64,000 nucleotides of DNA, from NCBI GenBank assembly GCA_021324545.1, contig JAJPIX010000047.1:1-64000 (forward strand), written 5' to 3'. Below are positions 45,800 to 55,720 of the stretch, piece after piece. The position numbers were made by a program, and so were the translations under genes. The notes under the pieces were generated by a model. That model was not told where the DNA came from. It worked only from the letters and a program-made list of their open reading frames with translations, and did not search any database. The stretch's first letter is position 1. Every line of letters starts with the position of its first letter. Origin of the DNA: Alphaproteobacteria bacterium. GTDB lineage: Bacteria; Pseudomonadota; Alphaproteobacteria; Micropepsales; Micropepsaceae.

Positions 45800-46813
45800 A
45801 TGACCGATACACTCACCGTTTCCGGCGAACAGCTCAAAGGCGAAGCGGTTGCGCGCGCCGAACGGGCCGCCGCCACCTTCGCGCGCGCGCGCGATGCCAT
45901 CGGGAAGGTCATTTTCGGGCAGCGCGACGTCATCGATCAGTCTCTGATCACGCTGCTGGCCGGCGGTCATGGCCTTCTGATCGGCGTGCCGGGTCTTGCC
46001 AAGACGCGCCTTGTGGAGACGCTCGGCATCGTGCTGGGACTCGACTGGAAGCGCATCCAGTTCACGCCCGATCTGATGCCCGCCGATATCGTGGGATCGG
46101 AAGTCCTTGAAGAAGGCGACACGCATCGCCGTGCCTTCCGCTTCATCAAGGGGCCGGTGTTCACGCAACTGCTCATGGCCGATGAGATCAACCGCGCCTC
46201 GCCGCGCACGCAGAGCGCACTCCTGCAATCGATGCAGGAACGTTATGTCACGGTCGCGGGCCAGCGTTACGATCTGCCCAGGCCCTTTCACGTGCTGGCT
46301 ACGCAAAACCCGCTGGAGCAGGAAGGCACTTATCCGCTGCCTGAAGCACAGCTTGACCGTTTCCTGCTGCAGATTGACGTCGGCTATCCCGACAAGGATG
46401 CCGAGAAGCGCATGATGATCGCGACCACGTTCGGCGAGGATGCCGCGCCGGAGAAGATCTGCGATTCTGTTGCGCTGATGGAAGCGCAGGCGATCGTCCG
46501 GAATCTCCCGGTGGGCGAAAAGGTGGTGGAAGCCATTCTCAAGCTGGTGCGCGCCGCGCGGCCTGATGAATCCGGCGCCGCAGACCTGCGCGGTTTCATC
46601 TCGTGGGGGCCTGGTCCGCGCGCAAGCCAGGCGCTCATGCTGGCCGTGCGCGCCAAGGCGCTGCTCGAGGGCCGCCTTGCGCCATCCACCGACGATGTCG
46701 TGGCGCTTGCACATCCGATCCTGCGTCACCGCATGGCGCTCAATTTCTCCGCGCGCGCCGAAGGCACAACACTCAACCAGGTCATCGACCGGCTTTGCAC
46801 GAGCATTCTTTGA
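45800..46813 (+). CDS. MoxR-family AAA+ ATPase
   Basis: A 337-residue MoxR ATPase, a chaperone class that usually works with VWA-domain proteins. Walker A is GVPGLAKT at 62-69, Walker B is LLMADEINRASPRTQ, and the sensor region reads FHVLATQNPLEQEGTYPLPE. ATG 45800 starts MTDTLTVSGEQ. It is coupled (TTGA) to the DUF58 gene. Confidence 0.94.
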   Translation: MTDTLTVSGEQLKGEAVARAERAAATFARARDAIGKVIFGQRDVIDQSLITLLAGGHGLLIGVPGLAKTRLVETLGIVLGLDWKRIQFTPDLMPADIVGSEVLEEGDTHRRAFRFIKGPVFTQLLMADEINRASPRTQSALLQSMQERYVTVAGQRYDLPRPFHVLATQNPLEQEGTYPLPEAQLDRFLLQIDVGYPDKDAEKRMMIATTFGEDAAPEKICDSVALMEAQAIVRNLPVGEKVVEAILKLVRAARPDESGAADLRGFISWGPGPRASQALMLAVRAKALLEGRLAPSTDDVVALAHPILRHRMALNFSARAEGTTLNQVIDRLCTSIL

Positions 46814-47736
46814 CCGACCAGAAACCAGCAACCGATCTTCGCCAGCGCGGCAGATGGAGCCCGTTGCGCGAGGAGGCCGAAATGCTGGGAGCGGCGCTAC
46901 CGCCGCTTCTTGTGGCGGCCGAACGCCTTGCCTCGGTCGTAAGCCTTGGCGTGCACGGACGCCGCAAGGCCGGCATGGGCGAAACCTTCTGGCAGTTCCG
47001 CCGCTATCAGGCCGAAGACCCCGCGACAGCCATAGACTGGCGGCAATCGGCAAAATCGCAGCATCTTTATGTGCGCCAGCGCGAATGGGAAGCGGCCGAA
47101 GCGGTGTGGCTGTGGCGCGACGGCTCGCCCGGCATGCGGTTCAAGTCGGATTTCTCGCGCACGACGAAGATCGATCGAGCCAGCGTTCTCTGCCTCGCGC
47201 TGGCCTCGCTTCTGGTGCGCGGCGGCGAGCGCATTGCGCTCTATGGCGACGGGCATGGGCCGGCAACGGGCCGCGCGCCTTTGCGCCGCATCGCCCACGA
47301 GCTGATTGAGCAGGATCCGCAGGCAGGCGGCCTCCCGCCCGATGCGCCCGCAAGCAGCAACGCCCAGTTCGTGTGGTTCAGCGATTTCCTTTCGCCATTC
47401 GCGGAGATCGAAAAAAGCATGCGGCGGCTGGCGCATGAGGGTTTGACCGGGCATCTGGTGCACATCATCGATCCGGCGGAAGAGGATTTCCCGTTTTCCG
47501 GGCGCATCCGCTTCGAAGATGTTCCCGGAAGCATGCGCGAAACGCTGGGCCGGGCGGAAACGGTTCACGATGCCTACCGCGAACGGTTCCGCGCGCATGC
47601 GGAAGCCTTGTCGGCCTTCGCCCGCAGGCTGGGCTGGAGCTATCTCGCGCACCGAACCGACAAACAGCCGGAGCTCGCGTTGGTGGCGCTTTACACAGAT
47701 CTCGGCGGGACTCGCGCGCAAATCCGGCGCGCATGA
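46810..47736 (+). CDS. DUF58-domain protein
   Basis: A 308-residue DUF58 protein, the usual partner of MoxR and distantly VWA-like. The domain signature GMGETFWQFRRYQAEDPATA followed by IDWRQSAK is present near residues 58-85. The TTG start at 46810 overlaps moxR's stop; ATG 46882 is an alternative that would drop 24 residues. Cytoplasmic, no membrane helix seen, unlike some DUF58 proteins. Confidence 0.9.
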   Translation: MTDQKPATDLRQRGRWSPLREEAEMLGAALPPLLVAAERLASVVSLGVHGRRKAGMGETFWQFRRYQAEDPATAIDWRQSAKSQHLYVRQREWEAAEAVWLWRDGSPGMRFKSDFSRTTKIDRASVLCLALASLLVRGGERIALYGDGHGPATGRAPLRRIAHELIEQDPQAGGLPPDAPASSNAQFVWFSDFLSPFAEIEKSMRRLAHEGLTGHLVHIIDPAEEDFPFSGRIRFEDVPGSMRETLGRAETVHDAYRERFRAHAEALSAFARRLGWSYLAHRTDKQPELALVALYTDLGGTRAQIRRA

Positions 47737-47739
47737 CAC

Positions 47740-50493
47740 ATGAGCGCGATGACAAGCCTGTTCGCCTCCCTGAGCTTCACGACACCCTGGATTCTGGCGG
47801 CGCTCGCTGTTCTGCCCGTGGTCTGGTGGCTGCTGCGCGTGACGCCGCCGTCGCCCCGGCGCATAGTCTTTCCACCGCTGCGCCTTCTGCTTGGGCTGGG
47901 CGGCCGCGAGGAAACACCGGCGCGCACGCCCCTCTGGCTCTTGTTGCTCCGGCTTGTCGTGGCGGCTCTGGTGATCGTCGCGCTGGCGGAGCCGATGCTG
48001 GGACAGCCGCCGAAGCTTGGGGGTTCGGGACCGCTTGTCCTGTTCGTAGATAACGGCTGGACAGCGGCGCACGCCTGGGATGCGCGGCAGGCGGCGATGT
48101 CGGATGCTTTGACGTCGGCCAATCGTGCCGGACGGCCCGTCGCTATCGTCCCAACGGCGACCGCCTTGACGCCGAATGTCAGCCTGCTCGATGCCGGCAG
48201 CGCTTTGCGGGCAACGCGCGAACTTGAGCCGCAGCCCTGGCTTCCAGACCGCGCGCGCGCCGCAGCCGCACTGGCGAAAATCCATTTTGCAACGCGTCCC
48301 GAAATTCTCTGGTTGAGCGACGGCATCGACCAGAATGACGCGCGCAAAACGGCAGCCGCCTTGTCAGCGATCGGCGACCTCCAGATCTATGGGGATGCGC
48401 CGGGCAAGGGGCCGCTCGCGCTGCGTCCGGCGCAAAACGAAGCGAACGGGTTTTCGACAATCGTCTTTCGCGCCGACGCACACGGAAGCCGCGGCGGCGA
48501 GATCGCCGCCATCGGCAGCCATGGCGAGAACCTCATGTCGGCGCAATTCCGTTTCGCCGATGGCGCGAGCGTGGCAACCGCAAGGATTTCATTGCCGCTG
48601 GAAGTGCGCAACGAAACGGCCCGGCTGGAAATCGTGAATGAAAATTCCGCCGGCGGCGTGCAGCTGCTCGATCTCAATGCAAGGCGGCGCGCCGTCGGTC
48701 TTGTTTCGGCAAGCAGCAATGACGAGCAGCCGCTTCTGTCCGACGTGTATTATCTGCAGCGCGCCCTTTCGCCTTACGCCGACCTGCACAAAGGCACGAT
48801 CGGCGAAGCCCTGTCGCGCGGGATTTCGGTGCTGGTGCTCGCCGACGTCGGAAGGATCGCCGGCGCCGACTACGCGCGCGTGGCCAGGTTCGTCGCTGAC
48901 GGGGGCGTGCTCGTGCGCTTCGCCGGCCCGCGCATGACGGAAAACGTGGACGATCTGGTGCCGGTGAAGCTGCGCACAGGCGGGCGCTATCTCGGCGGCG
49001 CGATGGGATGGGCTTCTCCCCAACATCTGGCGCCATTTCCGGATTCGAGCCCCTTCCGCGGCCTGGCCGTTCCTCCTGACGTCACGATTTCAAGGCAAAT
49101 TCTTGCCGAACCGTCGGTGGAGCTTTCCGACCGCACATGGGCGCGCCTCGCGGACGGCACGCCGCTCGTAACGGCACAGCAGCGCGGCAAGGGCTGGATC
49201 GTGCTTTTCCATGTGACGGCCGGACCATCCTGGTCATCGCTGCCCTTGTCGGGCCTCTATGTGGACATGCTGCGCCGGGTGCTGGCACTGGCGAGCGGTG
49301 CAAGCCCCGGTGACATGGGTTCCGGCGCGAGCGCAGTCTATCCGGCCTTTGAGACGCTCGACGGATTCGGGCGGCCGCACAAAGCGCCTGCCGACGTTCT
49401 GCCAATTCGCGGCATGGAGATTGGCAAGATCAAGCCGGGACCGACCCATCCGCCGGGCCTCTACGGCGTGGAGGGGGCGCAAATCGCGCTCAATGCCGTC
49501 GGCGCGAAAACCTTTCTTCTGCCGATCCGCGGATTGGATTTGAGGACGTATAGCGGCAGCGCTTCGATCGCGCTGGAGTTTCCATTCCTGGCCATCGCGA
49601 TTGCGTTGCTGTTTCTCGATGCGCTGATTTCCCTGTTCCAGCGCGGCTATCTCTCGTTGCCGCGGCGCCTCGTTGCCGGAGCGGGCACCGTCCTTTTTCT
49701 CGCCGCCATTGTTCATCCCGTGCCCTCACGCGCCGACGATGCGTTCGACATGCAGGCCGCGCTCAACACCCGGCTGGCTTATGTAATCACCGGTATTCCG
49801 GACATAGACCAGATCAGCAAAGAGGGCCTGACCGGCCTTGGGCAGGCGTTGCGCGCGCGCACATCCTACGAGCCGATGGAGCCGATGGGCGTCAATCTAG
49901 AAATCGATGACCTCAGCTTCTTTCCCCTGCTTTATTGGCCGATGGATCCGCGTGAAAAGGATCTTTCGCCAAAGGCGCTCGCCAAGGTCGCCGATTACAT
50001 GCGCAACGGGGGCGTTATCCTGTTCGATACACGCGATCTGTCGCTTGGTGCGATGGAAGGCCCGAACTCGCCCGGCGAACAGACGTTGCGGCGGCTTGTT
50101 TCGAAACTCGATCTGCCGCCGCTTGAGCCGATACCGTCCGATCACGTGCTGACCAAGACATTCTATTTGCTGCAGGAATTTCCGGGCCGCTGGGTTGGCG
50201 GGAAAGTGTGGGTCGAGGCGCTCCCCCCAGCCGATCCAAATGCAGGCCCAAGACCGGCACGCGGCGGCGACGGCGTGTCGCCTGTGATCATCGGACCCAA
50301 TGACTGGGCCGCCGCCTGGGCGGTGGATGATTCCGGCCGTCACCTGTTCGAGCCGGTTCCTGGCGGCGAAGACCAGCGTGAGCTCGCCGGCCGGTTCGGC
50401 ATCAACGTGGTGATGTATGCGCTGACCGGCAACTACAAGACCGATCAGGTGCATGCGCCGGCCCTGCTGGAGCGGCTGGGGCACGGTCCATGA
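47740..50493 (+). CDS. BatA-N / DUF4159-domain membrane protein
   Basis: A 917-residue protein. Residues about 7-90 form a BatA-type N-terminus with two helices (PWILAALAVLPVVWWLLRV and LLLLRLVVAALVIVALAEP). The middle ~500 residues are a large exposed region, helices recur near 610-650, and the C-terminal ~220 residues match DUF4159 (SFFPLLYWPMDP, YMRNGGVILFDTRD, DHVLTKTFYLLQEFPGRW). Family function unknown; the context (MoxR, DUF58, VWA-like) resembles aerotolerance (Bat) operons. Confidence 0.88.
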   Translation: MSAMTSLFASLSFTTPWILAALAVLPVVWWLLRVTPPSPRRIVFPPLRLLLGLGGREETPARTPLWLLLLRLVVAALVIVALAEPMLGQPPKLGGSGPLVLFVDNGWTAAHAWDARQAAMSDALTSANRAGRPVAIVPTATALTPNVSLLDAGSALRATRELEPQPWLPDRARAAAALAKIHFATRPEILWLSDGIDQNDARKTAAALSAIGDLQIYGDAPGKGPLALRPAQNEANGFSTIVFRADAHGSRGGEIAAIGSHGENLMSAQFRFADGASVATARISLPLEVRNETARLEIVNENSAGGVQLLDLNARRRAVGLVSASSNDEQPLLSDVYYLQRALSPYADLHKGTIGEALSRGISVLVLADVGRIAGADYARVARFVADGGVLVRFAGPRMTENVDDLVPVKLRTGGRYLGGAMGWASPQHLAPFPDSSPFRGLAVPPDVTISRQILAEPSVELSDRTWARLADGTPLVTAQQRGKGWIVLFHVTAGPSWSSLPLSGLYVDMLRRVLALASGASPGDMGSGASAVYPAFETLDGFGRPHKAPADVLPIRGMEIGKIKPGPTHPPGLYGVEGAQIALNAVGAKTFLLPIRGLDLRTYSGSASIALEFPFLAIAIALLFLDALISLFQRGYLSLPRRLVAGAGTVLFLAAIVHPVPSRADDAFDMQAALNTRLAYVITGIPDIDQISKEGLTGLGQALRARTSYEPMEPMGVNLEIDDLSFFPLLYWPMDPREKDLSPKALAKVADYMRNGGVILFDTRDLSLGAMEGPNSPGEQTLRRLVSKLDLPPLEPIPSDHVLTKTFYLLQEFPGRWVGGKVWVEALPPADPNAGPRPARGGDGVSPVIIGPNDWAAAWAVDDSGRHLFEPVPGGEDQRELAGRFGINVVMYALTGNYKTDQVHAPALLERLGHGP

Positions 50494-52553
50494 GCACGTC
50501 GCTCGCCTTTGCGCCGCATGTCCCGGACTGGCTTCTGTGGGTGTTCATAGCCGGCGCGGCGGTCATTGCAATTTACGGAGGTTTGCGCGGCGCGCGCGGC
50601 TGGTGGGCGCGCGGACTTGCGTTGGGTGCCGTCATCGCCGCGCTCGCCAATCCGATGATCGTGCATGAAACGCGCGAAGGGTTGCCTGATGTCGTCGCCA
50701 TCGTCGTGGATCATTCACAGAGCATGAGCGTGGGGAACAGGCGCGCGCAAGCCGACGACGCGGCGGCGAGACTGAAAGCGGAGCTGGCGAAAGACAAGTC
50801 CCTCGAAATTCGCGAAGTCCAGATCACCACCCGAACGACGGGGGACGATAACGGCACCCAGGCTTTTGTCGCGATCGACGCCGCACTGGCAGACGTTCCG
50901 CCCGAGCGCGTGGCGGGTGCCATCCTGATTACCGACGGCGAAGTGCACGATGCCCCAAAGAACGGCAAGACAACCCTGCACGGGCCGCTGCAGGTGGTTC
51001 TTGTTGGGCGGCCGGACGAGCGCGACCGCAAGCTTTCAGTTGTGAGCGCCGCACGCTACGCCATCGTGGGCCAGCAGGTGTATATCGTTCTGCGCGTTGA
51101 CGACTTCGGCACCAGCGCGAACAGCTTTGCTGACGTGGATGTGCGCGTGGACGGGCAGGATCGTGGCACGCAGCCAGTACCCGTGGGCAAGAATTCCATC
51201 ATCCGCGTGCCCATCGCCCATGGCGGCGAAAACGTGATCGAGCTTGCGGCGAAGCCCGGCCCCTCCGAACTGACCTTGCAGAACAACCGCGCGGTTGTGA
51301 CGGTCAGTGGTGTGCGCGACCGCCTGCGTGTGCTGCTGGTGTCCGGCGAGCCGCATGCGGGCGAACGGGTATGGCGAAGCCTGCTCAAATCCGATCCGTC
51401 CGTGGATCTCGTGCACTTCACCATCCTGCGTCCGCCGGACAAGCAGGATACCACGCCCATCGATCAGCTTTCGCTTATCGCATTTCCCACGCGCGAGCTG
51501 TTCGTGGAAAAGCTCAATTCATTCGATCTTATCATCTTCGACCGTTACAGGGAGCGCGGCATCCTTCCGCTCACCTATTTCGACAATATTGCGCGCTATG
51601 TGGAGAACGGCGGCGCGCTGCTGGTGTCCGCCGGTCCCGAATATGCCGAGCCAATGAGCATCTACCGCACGCCGCTGGCCGCCGTGCTGCCCGCGCAGCC
51701 GACCGGACAGGTGATCACGCAGGGGTTCAAGCCCATGGTGACACCCGAAGGCATGGCGCATCCGGTGACTCAAGATCTTCCCGGCGCCAACACCAATGGC
51801 AAGCCGCCGGGCTGGGGCCGCTGGTTCCGGCTGATTGGCGCCACAAAGCTTGCCGGCCAGACGCTGCTGTCCGGCCCCGGCGATCAGCCGCTCCTCATTC
51901 TGGACAAGGTCGGCAAAGGGCGCGTCGCGGAGTTGCTTTCCGATCACATCTGGCTGTGGGCGCGCGGGTTCGAAGGCGGCGGCCCGGATGCAGAACTGCT
52001 GCGCCGCCTTGCACATTGGGCCATGAAAGAGCCCGAGCTGGAGGCCGAACGTCTTTCGGCCTCTATCGCAAACGGAATGATTTCGGTGGAGCGGCGCACG
52101 ATGGCCGACACCGCAAAGCCAGTGACCCTGACCTATCCTTCCGGCAAGCAGACGACTTTGAACCTGGAGAAGACCGGACCGGGCGTGTGGCGGGCCGCGG
52201 CCAAGGCCGGCGAGCTTGGGCTTTATCGCCTAACCGATGGCACGCTGAACGCAGTGGCGGCGGCGGGACCACTCAATCCCAAGGAAGTGGCCGACATGCG
52301 CGCGACGGATGCGATCCTGCGGCCGGTGACCGATGCCAGTGGCGGTTCGATCCATTGGCTGAAAGATGGATTGCCTTCCATCCGGCGCGTGGGCGCGGAT
52401 CGTGTCGCGGCCGGCGATGACTGGATAGGCTTGCGTCAGAACGGCGCCTATCGCGTGACCAGCGTAGAGCAGGAAGCATTGCTGCCCGTATGGGCGACTC
52501 TTGTCATTCTCCTCGGAACCATCTTGCTGGCCTGGCGCCTGGAAGGACGCTAG
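50490..52553 (+). CDS. membrane protein with VWA-like MIDAS motif
   Basis: A 687-residue protein: two N-terminal helices (about 13-30 and 40-56), then a VWA-like domain with a D-x-S-x-S metal site at Asp74, Ser76, Ser78 (IVVDHSQSMSVG), a long region with a glutamine-amidotransferase-like fold pattern (RVLLVSGEPHAGERVWRSLL), and a C-terminal helix near 660-683. It overlaps the DUF4159 gene by ATGA. Last gene of the MoxR operon; its stop shares a CTAG with the convergent acetyltransferase gene. Confidence 0.8.
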   Translation: MSTSLAFAPHVPDWLLWVFIAGAAVIAIYGGLRGARGWWARGLALGAVIAALANPMIVHETREGLPDVVAIVVDHSQSMSVGNRRAQADDAAARLKAELAKDKSLEIREVQITTRTTGDDNGTQAFVAIDAALADVPPERVAGAILITDGEVHDAPKNGKTTLHGPLQVVLVGRPDERDRKLSVVSAARYAIVGQQVYIVLRVDDFGTSANSFADVDVRVDGQDRGTQPVPVGKNSIIRVPIAHGGENVIELAAKPGPSELTLQNNRAVVTVSGVRDRLRVLLVSGEPHAGERVWRSLLKSDPSVDLVHFTILRPPDKQDTTPIDQLSLIAFPTRELFVEKLNSFDLIIFDRYRERGILPLTYFDNIARYVENGGALLVSAGPEYAEPMSIYRTPLAAVLPAQPTGQVITQGFKPMVTPEGMAHPVTQDLPGANTNGKPPGWGRWFRLIGATKLAGQTLLSGPGDQPLLILDKVGKGRVAELLSDHIWLWARGFEGGGPDAELLRRLAHWAMKEPELEAERLSASIANGMISVERRTMADTAKPVTLTYPSGKQTTLNLEKTGPGVWRAAAKAGELGLYRLTDGTLNAVAAAGPLNPKEVADMRATDAILRPVTDASGGSIHWLKDGLPSIRRVGADRVAAGDDWIGLRQNGAYRVTSVEQEALLPVWATLVILLGTILLAWRLEGR

Positions 52554-53107
52554 CGCGGGCCGACAGGTGCGCCGACGGCGCAGACCGGATCGTCAATCCG
52601 CGCGCGCATTACGTCGCCTTCGAGCGACTCGAATACACCATCCACCAAGCCCAACCCAAGAATGCGCGCGGGGTTCACGGGCCCGGGGAATTTCACTTTA
52701 CCCGGCGGAACGGGCCTGAAGCCGACGCGGGAATAATAGGGCTCATCGCCGACCAGAACGATGGCGCGGTGGCCGAGTGTCTTCGCCTCTTCGATGCCAC
52801 GCTGCATGAGCGCGATACCGATGCCGCGGCCACGCTGATCGGACTGCACTGCGAGCGGCCCCAGCAGCAGCGCGCGCGTGGCGCCAACGAAGACAGGCCA
52901 GAAACGCACCGAACCGCGCAAGGCGCCGCTTTCGACGGCGACAAAACTCAGACCGCTTTCCGGATGCACGCCCTCGCGCAACCGGTAGGCGGTTTTGGCA
53001 AAACGGCCAGGGCCGAAACTTTCGGCGACCAGAGCCTCGACAGCGGCCATATCGTCCGGGGTTTCGGCGCGGATTTTCCAGCCCGCCTCTTTGCCGCCCT
53101 TCGCCAC
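52550..53107 (-). CDS. GNAT-family N-acetyltransferase
   Basis: A 185-residue GCN5-type acetyltransferase. The acetyl-CoA loop appears as VQSDQRGRGIGIALMQRGIE, with LLGPLAV before it and the VGDEPYYSRVGFRP segment typical of the YhbS-like subgroup. GTG 53107 is used because a GGGAG site lies nine bases upstream; upstream frame would run antisense into the next gene. Substrate unknown. Confidence 0.85.
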   Translation of the reverse strand: MAKGGKEAGWKIRAETPDDMAAVEALVAESFGPGRFAKTAYRLREGVHPESGLSFVAVESGALRGSVRFWPVFVGATRALLLGPLAVQSDQRGRGIGIALMQRGIEEAKTLGHRAIVLVGDEPYYSRVGFRPVPPGKVKFPGPVNPARILGLGLVDGVFESLEGDVMRARIDDPVCAVGAPVGPR

Positions 53108-53147
53108 CCGCCTAATCTCCCGCCAGACAACAAACGGAGGTAATCCC

Positions 53148-54065
53148 ATGGGTGTGCTCGATGGCAAGGTGGTTCTGGTCACGGGCGGGGCCAACGGCAT
53201 CGGCAAGGAATGTGCGCTTCTGGCCGCGAAGGAAGGTGCGAAGGTCGTGGTGAACGATCTGGGCGGAGGTGTGGCGGGCGGAGACGAAGGGTCCGCCGGC
53301 CCCGCCGAGCAGGTGGCGCGCGCGATCAAGGCGGCCGGCGGCCAGGCGGTCGCCAATTCCGATTCCGTTTCCAGCCGACAAGGCGTGGCCCGCATGATCG
53401 AGCAGGCGATGGATACGTTCAAAGGGCTTCATGCCATCATCAATCCGGCCGGCATCCTGCGCGATGGCATGTTCCACAAGATGACTGACCAGGATTGGGA
53501 CCAGGTGATCGAGGTACATCTGCAGGGCAGCTACAATGTATGCAAGGCGGCGATCAACCACTTCCGCGAACAGCAGGAAGGGTCGTTCGTGCTGTTTACT
53601 TCTACATCGGGGCTGATCGGCAATATCGGGCAGGCCAATTACGCCGCGGCCAAGATGGGGATTGTGGGCCTTTCCCGCATCATCGCCATGGAAGGCGCGC
53701 AGAAGAACGTTCGCGCCAATACGATTGCGCCGTTCGCCTGGACGCGCATGATCGCAACCATTCCGGTGAAGGATGAAGCGAGCGCCAAGCGTGTCGAGCG
53801 CATGAAGAACATGATGCGCGCCGATCAGGTGGCGCAGCTGGCAGTGTCGCTGGCTTCCCCGGCCTGCAAGGACGTTTCGGGCCAGATATTCGTGGCGCGC
53901 GGCAACGAAATTTTCCTGATGAGCCAGCCGCGCCCGATCCGCGGCATCGGCAAGGTGGAGGGCTGGACGCCGGAGACGATCGCCAACCATTGCATGCCCG
54001 CGCTGAAACCCAGCTTCTTCGACCTTGCACCGACGACCGGAACATTCGGGTGGGATCCGATCTGA
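53148..54065 (+). CDS. SDR-family dehydrogenase (MFE-2-like)
   Basis: A 305-residue short-chain dehydrogenase resembling the hydroxyacyl-CoA dehydrogenase part of multifunctional enzyme 2. Cofactor motif TGGANGIG near 12-19, DLGGGVAGGDEG after the second strand, catalytic YAAAK, and a C-terminal extension of about 60 residues (RPIRGIGKVEGWTPETIANH) found in this subgroup. Likely acts on 3-hydroxyacyl-CoA; AGGAGG-like GGAGGT lies before the ATG. Confidence 0.87.
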   Translation: MGVLDGKVVLVTGGANGIGKECALLAAKEGAKVVVNDLGGGVAGGDEGSAGPAEQVARAIKAAGGQAVANSDSVSSRQGVARMIEQAMDTFKGLHAIINPAGILRDGMFHKMTDQDWDQVIEVHLQGSYNVCKAAINHFREQQEGSFVLFTSTSGLIGNIGQANYAAAKMGIVGLSRIIAMEGAQKNVRANTIAPFAWTRMIATIPVKDEASAKRVERMKNMMRADQVAQLAVSLASPACKDVSGQIFVARGNEIFLMSQPRPIRGIGKVEGWTPETIANHCMPALKPSFFDLAPTTGTFGWDPI

Positions 54066-54068
54066 CGA

Positions 54069-54542
54069 TTACCAGCGATGTGACGGCGAAGCACCGCCGG
54101 AAAGCTCGGCAAGCCGGCGCCGCACGGCCGGCAGCGTGCCTTCGGGCGGATTTGCAGGATCGGCCAGAACGATTTCACGAATTTCGAGGTTGGGCTTGAA
54201 GTCGATCATGGCCTCTCGCACGCGATAAAGCGCAATCACATTGGTCGCGATGCCGAGCCGCCGCGTATAGAGCCCGAATACTTGCGGCGGAGCGCTGCGC
54301 AACAGCCCCACTTCTTCCCTCAGTTCGCGCAGCAACGCCTGATCCGGTTGCTCACCGCGGCTCACGCCGCCGCCGGGAAAGGACAGACCTTTCAAATAAC
54401 TGTGGCGCACAAGGATTACGCGGCCCTGCCCATCCTCGACAATTGCGTGTGCGCCGAAGGTGACCGGCGAGGACAACGAACGGACGCTGGCGGCAGCGGC
54501 CAACAGAAGCCGCTGGTGAAAGGGCAGACGTTCATCCTTCAA
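54069..54542 (-). CDS. Nudix hydrolase
   Basis: A 157-residue Nudix protein: FPGGGVSRGEQPDQALLREL followed by REEVGL gives the complete Gx5Ex7REUxEExGU box. The N-terminus (RLLLAAAASVRSLSSPVTFG) resembles alphaproteobacterial membrane-proximal Nudix proteins. Substrate unknown. Converges on the SDR gene with a three-base gap. Confidence 0.88.
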   Translation of the reverse strand: MKDERLPFHQRLLLAAAASVRSLSSPVTFGAHAIVEDGQGRVILVRHSYLKGLSFPGGGVSRGEQPDQALLRELREEVGLLRSAPPQVFGLYTRRLGIATNVIALYRVREAMIDFKPNLEIREIVLADPANPPEGTLPAVRRRLAELSGGASPSHRW

Positions 54543-54698
54543 TGGCGGAAATCTCCTGACGTCACGATGGTTTAATCAAATCCTAACCCGGGGCCAATAT
54601 CCTGTCCTCAGGGCCTGACAACTGGGTGTCCGATCTTGGCGCCGCGCGACCGCCACAAACAAGCGACACGCGCGCATGCTTTGCGCGGTTGACCGCTC

Positions 54699-55211
54699 AT
54701 GCCCGCAAGCTTCGACTATCTTAAGGCACTCGTCATTGAGGACAATGCGCACATGCGGGCGTTGTTGCGCTCGCTGCTGCATACGCTCGGGATCAAGACC
54801 GTGCTGGAAGCCGCCGATGGCGGCGCGGGTTATGTCGAGCTGCGCGAGAAACGGCCCGATTTCGTGCTGAGCGATCTTTCCATGAAGCCGGTTGACGGCA
54901 TCGAGTTCACCAGGATGGTGCGAACGGCACAGGACAGCCCCAATCCCTATGTTCCGATCGTGATGGTCACCGGGCACACCGAGCGCCACCGCGTGGAAGC
55001 GGCCCGCGACGCCGGTGTTACGGAATTCCTGGCCAAGCCAATCACGGCACAAAACCTGTTCCTCCGCGTCGCGGAGCTGGTGGAACGGCCGCGCGCCTTT
55101 GTGCGCAGCGACAGCTATTTTGGACCCGACCGCCGGCGCCACAAGTCGGCCGATTATCCCGGGCCATTCCGCCGCAAGGACGACTTCAAGGACGATATCG
55201 AAATCCAGTGA
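54699..55211 (+). CDS. CheY-like stand-alone response regulator
   Basis: A 170-residue receiver-only protein: acidic pair Glu14-Asp15 (LVIEDNAHMR), phospho-acceptor Asp59 (FVLSDLSMKPVDG), Thr in VMVTGHTE and Lys in FLAKPIT. After the receiver, a ~45-residue tail carries GPDRRRHKSADYPGPFRRKD, a twin G-P-x-R-R motif seen in many alphaproteobacterial regulators of this type. It overlaps the HPt-like gene (GTGA) and lies upstream of motA. Confidence 0.9.
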   Translation: MPASFDYLKALVIEDNAHMRALLRSLLHTLGIKTVLEAADGGAGYVELREKRPDFVLSDLSMKPVDGIEFTRMVRTAQDSPNPYVPIVMVTGHTERHRVEAARDAGVTEFLAKPITAQNLFLRVAELVERPRAFVRSDSYFGPDRRRHKSADYPGPFRRKDDFKDDIEIQ

Positions 55212-55720
55212 GCGAGGGCGACATGGCGCATGGAACAAGACCGGGATCCGGAGCGGAAATGATTGCACCAAAGCCGCTGCTGCGAAGCGCGGACGTGGCG
55301 GAGTTTCTGCGCAATGTCAACAACGCCGAGACCGCGAAACGGGCCGAGCGCATCATCGCTTCCAGGAGTCAGGAGCTGTGCACCGTCGTCGACGGCTACG
55401 TGACCAAGCTCGAAGGAGCATTGAAAGCCGGCGACATGGATGCGCTGTACAGCGAAGCCCATGAAATCCGGGGCCTTGCCGAAACCGTGGGTCTTGTCGC
55501 GGCGGGGCGGATCGCAAACGGCCTTTGCAGCTACCTGGATGAGGTAAAGCACCGGGCGGTCGCCGCGGATCGGCCACTGCTCCGGCTTTACGTGGAAGCC
55601 GCCGTGCGCGCCACGCGTGCCACCGACGACGCCACGCGCCTGGGGGACAAGGTCGCCGTCGAACTTGCGGCACTTGCCGCACGCCGGCTCGGCGAAGCGA
55701 AAGAGAATATTAGGAAATAG
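55208..55720 (+). CDS. HPt-like phosphorelay protein
   Basis: A 170-residue all-helical protein. His85 in the stretch YSEAHEIRGLAETVGL matches the xHxxKG phospho-acceptor helix of histidine phosphotransfer domains, except that Lys is Arg. The flanking helices fit a four-helix HPt bundle. GTG start overlaps the response regulator's stop, so the pair is translationally coupled and probably exchanges phosphate. The partner kinase is not in the window. Confidence 0.7.
   Translation: MSEGDMAHGTRPGSGAEMIAPKPLLRSADVAEFLRNVNNAETAKRAERIIASRSQELCTVVDGYVTKLEGALKAGDMDALYSEAHEIRGLAETVGLVAAGRIANGLCSYLDEVKHRAVAADRPLLRLYVEAAVRATRATDDATRLGDKVAVELAALAARRLGEAKENIRK

Noticed and set aside
52995-53147. N-terminal extension of the SDR at 53148
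   Set aside because: The extra codons are antisense to the acetyltransferase start and the Rossmann motif is at normal distance from ATG 53148.
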